NCBI GenBank assembly: GCA_022711175.1
Contig: JAKLFM010000017.1
Coordinates: 1 to 55,663 of the forward strand
Length of the DNA stretch: 55,663 nt
Origin: Bacteroidota bacterium
GTDB taxonomy: Bacteria; Bacteroidota; Bacteroidia; Bacteroidales; UBA4417
Reading direction: 5' to 3'
Shown here: piece by piece, positions 52,230-55,663 of the stretch
How positions within the stretch are numbered: the first letter of the stretch is position 1
How the letters are laid out: each line of letters starts with the position of its first letter
The notes under the pieces: generated by a model
The model's input: the letters and a program-made list of their open reading frames with translations, nothing else
Told to the model about the DNA's origin: nothing
Databases searched by the model: none
Position numbers and translations under genes: made by a program

Positions 52230-52312
52230 TATGTATTTTGATCAGTAAAGACAAGAAACACTTTAAAAAAACTAAATAAAACAGATAGAAAACGAAATAA
52301 TTATTATGTGCT

Positions 52313-54400
52313 ATGAAAACTAATAGAATTCTCCAGACATTATTAGTAGTCCTATTCTTTGTCGAGGTGCTAAATGGCCAGGTACCTCAAGGGATAAATT
52401 ATCAGGCAATATTGAGAAATGCAGATGGACAAATCCTCCAGGACCAGAACACATCCTTGAAATTTACAATTCACCAAACAACACCGTATGGAACTATTGT
52501 GTATGAAGAAACACAAGGCCCATTGCAGACGAATACATTTGGATTAATAAATGTTCAGATTGGACAAGGTGCCGCCAGTATAGGCTCTTTCTCATCAATT
52601 AAATGGGGGAGCAACTCATATTTCTTGCAAGTCCAGGCTGATATCGGAGCGGGATTCATAAATTTAGGAACTACTCAGTTTATGTCTGTTCCATTTGCAT
52701 TAGTTGCTGATACTGTATTACATGGCAGTGGTACCGGTGGTGACGATTGGGGAGATCAAGTTGCTATAGTTAATTCAACATTAAGCGGTAACGGGCTAAG
52801 CACAAACCCTTTGGGTTTTGCTCAGCAGGGAGCAATCAGTGGCCAGACCTTAAAATGGAACGGTGTATCATGGGTGCCGGCAAATGATATTGACAATGAT
52901 GTTCAGACTTTAAGTATAAATGGGCAGAATTTAAGTATCAGTAATGGAAATTCAGTAACACTGCCTTCAAATGAAGGATGGAACCTGACTGGAAATACGG
53001 GCACAAATCCATCAATTAATTACCTGGGAACTAATGACCAACAACCGCTTGATATTAAAACCAATAATATTCTAAGAATTCGACTAACTACAAAAGGACA
53101 GATAGAGACTTATAATACTGGGAATTCAATCTTTATTGGACAAGGTTCAGGATCGAATGATGATCTTAGCCTAAATGAAAACATATTTATTGGAGATTCT
53201 ACGGGCTGTTCGAATACATCCGGATCAAAGAATGTCGCTATTGGTTTTATGAATTTTCGTTCAAATTCACTTGGAAATAATAATGTTGCCATCGGGAATA
53301 ATACAATGGTAGCAAATACAGAAGGTGATTTTAATACTGCAATTGGAAGTAGAGCTCTTCAATCAAATATTATCGGGAAAAGCAATACAGCAATAGGATA
53401 TCGATCACTTAACTCGAATTCGATTGGCGATTATAATACTGCTGCAGGATATAGATCACTAAGCGAAAATACAACAGGTGATTATAATTCTGCAATTGGA
53501 TATGAATGTTTATTTTCGAATACTGAAGGATTGCATAATGCAGCTCTTGGTAACAGCGCTCTCTATTCAAATACAACTGGTAATATGAACATTGCATTGG
53601 GTTATAATGCTCTATATTCCAATAATAGTGACGAGAATATTGCTCTTGGTGAAAATTCATTAACAGATAACACTAGTGGGTACGGGAACATTGCTATAGG
53701 AAGTAATGCACTTCATTCTAATATTGACGGTGATGAAAATACAGCTATAGGCTTTTCAGCACTTGATTTTAATACAACTGGGAAAAAGAATAACGCAATT
53801 GGGGACAATGCGCTTACAAGTAATATTAGTGGAAATTATAATACCGGATTAGGTAGCAATGTTGATGTGGATGCAGGCAATCGTGCAAATACAGTTGCAA
53901 TAGGAGGAGTTGGGAACCTACCACTCAACGGAAGCAATAGGGTAAGGATCGGCAACAGTTCCATGAGTTCAATAGGAGGTGCTGTTGGTTGGACCAATAT
54001 TTCTGATGAGCGTCTCAAGAAAAATGTTTCTGACGATGTAAAGGGGCTTTCATTTATTATGAGACTTAGACCTCAAACCTATTATTTGGATGTAGCCAAG
54101 TCATACGAAATCCAGAAAAAGGCCGACACGATTGATTGGGACGGAAAATACGACATTGAAAAAATCAAATTCAGTGGTTTCCTTGCTCAAGAAGTTTACA
54201 AAGCAGCCAAAGAATCTGGATATGAATTTAGTGGCGTTGATAAGCCTGAAACTGCTGATGGTTTGTGGGGACTCAGATATGCTGAATTTACAATTCCTCT
54301 GGTTAAGGCCGTTCAAGAGCAACAGGCTATTATTGAAAAATTAGAGAAGGAAATCGAAGAGATGAAAACTCAAATTGCTAAGCTAGAGAATAAGAAATAG
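52313..54400 (+). CDS. Tail-fibre-like surface protein with YadA-head-like repeats and S74-type chaperone domain
   Basis: This 695-residue protein has a signal peptide (LLVVLFFVEVLNGQ) and a conserved Bacteroidota N-terminal domain (about 20-135: VPQGINYQAILRNADGQILQ). A region of about ten to twelve 17-residue repeats follows (about 320-520; consensus NTAIGYxSLxSNTxGDY), resembling trimeric-adhesin head repeats. An S74/intramolecular-chaperone-type domain starts at about 563 with ISDERLKKNVSDDVKGL, containing the Ser-Asp-x-Arg-Leu-Lys motif at which such domains cleave themselves. It ends in a coiled coil (QQAIIEKLEKEIEEMKTQIA). No T9SS sorting domain is seen. It lies 83 bases after the giant hydrolase gene and 2 bases before the next gene. 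Confidence 0.87.
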   Translation: MKTNRILQTLLVVLFFVEVLNGQVPQGINYQAILRNADGQILQDQNTSLKFTIHQTTPYGTIVYEETQGPLQTNTFGLINVQIGQGAASIGSFSSIKWGSNSYFLQVQADIGAGFINLGTTQFMSVPFALVADTVLHGSGTGGDDWGDQVAIVNSTLSGNGLSTNPLGFAQQGAISGQTLKWNGVSWVPANDIDNDVQTLSINGQNLSISNGNSVTLPSNEGWNLTGNTGTNPSINYLGTNDQQPLDIKTNNILRIRLTTKGQIETYNTGNSIFIGQGSGSNDDLSLNENIFIGDSTGCSNTSGSKNVAIGFMNFRSNSLGNNNVAIGNNTMVANTEGDFNTAIGSRALQSNIIGKSNTAIGYRSLNSNSIGDYNTAAGYRSLSENTTGDYNSAIGYECLFSNTEGLHNAALGNSALYSNTTGNMNIALGYNALYSNNSDENIALGENSLTDNTSGYGNIAIGSNALHSNIDGDENTAIGFSALDFNTTGKKNNAIGDNALTSNISGNYNTGLGSNVDVDAGNRANTVAIGGVGNLPLNGSNRVRIGNSSMSSIGGAVGWTNISDERLKKNVSDDVKGLSFIMRLRPQTYYLDVAKSYEIQKKADTIDWDGKYDIEKIKFSGFLAQEVYKAAKESGYEFSGVDKPETADGLWGLRYAEFTIPLVKAVQEQQAIIEKLEKEIEEMKTQIAKLENKK

Positions 54401-54402
54401 CC

Positions 54403-54918
54403 ATGAAGAAAAAAGTGACACTATTATTAGCTTGCTTGATCACTCTGATTGCTAAAACAGCATGTGCTCAAATACTTATCGAGAGACAGGTCCTTGGCTC
54501 AACAGGTAACCTCACAAATGGAGGAAGTATAAATGTATCTTCCAGTGTCGGTGAATCAGTTGTATCAACTTTCACATATCCTACGATGATTGCTACTCAG
54601 GGATTTGAACAACCTGATACAATGATAACTATAAATCTCAGTGTGAATAAGAATGCACAAGTTCAGATAAAAGTATACCCTAATCCAACCAAGGATAAAG
54701 TGATAATGGAATTAAATTCTGAATATAAGCTTGGAGAAATCAAAGCCATAATTATGAATGGTGCTGGACAGGAAATTATTCATGAATTAATAACCAATAC
54801 TGACAAAAGCTTTAAAAGAGAAATCAGTGTATCTGGATTGCCTAATGGAAACTATTTTTTAAAGTTAAATTTCCTTAATAGTAATATACTTAAAGTAGTA
54901 AAATTGCAGAAATTGTAA
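54403..54918 (+). CDS. Small T9SS-sorted secreted protein
   Basis: This 171-residue protein has a signal peptide (LLLACLITLIAKTACAQ). A ~55-residue beta segment follows (RQVLGSTGNLTNGGSINVSS, then GESVVSTF and TQGFEQPD), a module common at the start of short Bacteroidota cargo proteins. The type A sorting domain (about 93-171) starts VQIKVYPNPTKDKVIMEL and ends KVVKLQKL. It is separated from the tail-fibre-like gene by two bases, so the two are translationally close and surely co-transcribed. A partner or anchor role for the upstream protein, which lacks a sorting domain, is plausible inference. Confidence 0.88.
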   Translation: MKKKVTLLLACLITLIAKTACAQILIERQVLGSTGNLTNGGSINVSSSVGESVVSTFTYPTMIATQGFEQPDTMITINLSVNKNAQVQIKVYPNPTKDKVIMELNSEYKLGEIKAIIMNGAGQEIIHELITNTDKSFKREISVSGLPNGNYFLKLNFLNSNILKVVKLQKL

Positions 54919-55005
54919 GCTTCCCTTTCCTGGATTTCGTTGAGAAATTTTCTTTCAAAGTCATTCTTTAGCTGGACTTTACCCAGGCTAAGTATTACTG
55001 CACGC

Positions 55006-55139
55006 TATGTAAAATTGCAGATGGGTGTTTCTCCTGGCTGACGAATGATTTATGCGGGATGGGGATTATTGCACTTTGTGAGCGTTGCTAACAGGTTATG
55101 GGGAGGAAGCGAACTGCCCGCCGGAAAAGCTGTTTGGAC
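55006..55139 (+). repeat. Right copy of the ~135-bp direct repeat
   Basis: This aligns with 46088-46222 over its full length in the same orientation. Together the two copies bracket 8.8 kb that includes the three AT-rich genes. Both copies keep the readable phrase GGTTATGGGGAGGAAGCGAA, but no long frame is conserved through them. Confidence 0.92.
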
Positions 55140-55564
55140 GGCCTGGGGAGGGAATATTAATAGCGTCCCAACATTATTTTTCTCAATACCCTTGCCCTTG
55201 CTGCAATAGGGCTTTAGTGGAGCTCTCTGAAGGTGGCTCGAGTGAAATCCCGATTGCGAGTAGGAGAGCGCATGCGAAGAAAATAGCGCACCGGGTTATT
55301 ATTTTTACTGCCATGGAGTTACTCAGTTACGGCCCTCTACCCTATTCACTAGTTTCAAGATGGTTTGAGTAAAGCAGAAGTAGTGGCGCGTGCTAAAATA
55401 TCAAGAAACAGAGAAACAATCACGACACGAAAAGATTCGCAATGCAGCCGAGGATATTTAAGTAATCAATACCCGTTGTGCGATTATGAAGCGAGGGCAT
55501 ATTTTAGTTTGTTCAACGGTTTTTGACTGGTGTGGTTCAGATATTGAAGCGTTGTGACAGCAGT

Positions 55565-55572
55565 TATTTTTG
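55565..55572 (+). promoter_or_regulatory. Possible -7 promoter box near the right edge
   Basis: TATTTTTG matches TAnnTTTG and lies 53 bases before an ATG at 55626 whose frame is open to the window end. Confidence 0.35.
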
Positions 55573-55663
55573 CAAGTATCCTGACTGAAACCCCGATATT
55601 AGTTTTGGCATAATTGCGTTTCAACATGAACTGGTCGCACAATTGTGAGAATAGAGTTTCGAT

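Larger units (their letters stand above)
54919..55663. other. Gene-free right flank of the module
   Basis: This contains the right direct repeat copy and then about 520 bases without a convincing gene. An open frame from a TTG at 55085 to 55372 starts inside the repeat and has no family resemblance. A TATTTTTG -7-like box lies at 55565-55572. An ATG at 55626 is open to the window end (MNWSHNCENRVS), which could be the start of a truncated gene but is too short to judge. Confidence 0.5.

Noticed and set aside
46088..55139. Integron attC sites
   Set aside because: The repeats have no consistent RYYYAAC/GTTRRRY core pair, and no integron integrase is in the window. Kept only as a comparison to test.
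55085..55372. 95-codon frame at the right flank
   Set aside because: It starts with TTG inside the direct repeat, and the frame is not preserved as a gene in the left copy.

Overview
This window reads as a chromosomal segment of a free-living Bacteroidota bacterium, probably of the Bacteroidales/Marinilabiliales type. The evidence is a SusC-type receptor, many type IX secretion (T9SS) C-terminal sorting domains, a PorV/PorQ-family barrel, a PcrB-family prenylglyceryl phosphate synthase, few Shine-Dalgarno sequences, and repeated TAnnTTTG -7 promoter boxes at a sensible distance from start codons. The assignment below phylum level is inference.

Region by region. 1-1834 is the 5' part of a SusC receptor running off the left edge. 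2.2-6.8 kb (minus) holds a membrane-spanning propeller/Y_Y_Y/HTH regulator, an Ogt DNA repair protein and a membrane metallophosphoesterase. 6.9-11.3 kb holds a YdeI-like protein, a T9SS cargo protein, a GNAT enzyme and a long-form amidophosphoribosyltransferase. 11.3-12.3 kb is greA plus a HIT protein with an unusual leader hairpin. 12.3-21.4 kb (minus) is a three-gene envelope operon: TonB-dependent receptor, 1386-residue secreted protein, PorV/PorQ-family barrel. 21.6-22.4 kb has two small lipoproteins, one resembling a Rieske domain without iron ligands. 22.5-28.9 kb is a methyl-cycle locus: ahcY divergent from a SAM riboswitch, metH and metF. 29.0-31.1 kb has a PcrB-type synthase and a GH47 family alpha-mannosidase.

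31.15-31.85 kb is a tRNA cluster (Lys-CTT, Pro-CGG, Thr-CGT) interleaved with disrupted tRNA copies that carry an inserted TCCCGAT...ATCGGGA palindrome in the D-loop position, followed by a 56-bp tandem array built from the tRNA-Thr 3' end and the same palindrome family. This is the most unusual structure in the window. 31.8-45.5 kb is mixed: a PAAR/FecR/zinc-ribbon membrane protein, a LamG T9SS cargo protein, DUF6157, AraC, YceI, YgiD, TcdA, an MgtE-like protein without a membrane domain, a phospholipase-D-type enzyme, Hsp20 and a PfkB kinase.

45.6-55.2 kb begins at a tRNA-Asn gene. It then has two ATTTGCATAC repeats, a gene-free stretch with pairing potential for structured RNA, and an AT-rich three-gene module (1752-residue T9SS hydrolase-like protein, S74-type tail-fibre-like protein with 17-residue repeats, small T9SS protein). 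That module is bracketed by two ~135-bp direct repeats, which marks it as a probable horizontally acquired unit. No recombinase or transposase gene was recognised in the window.
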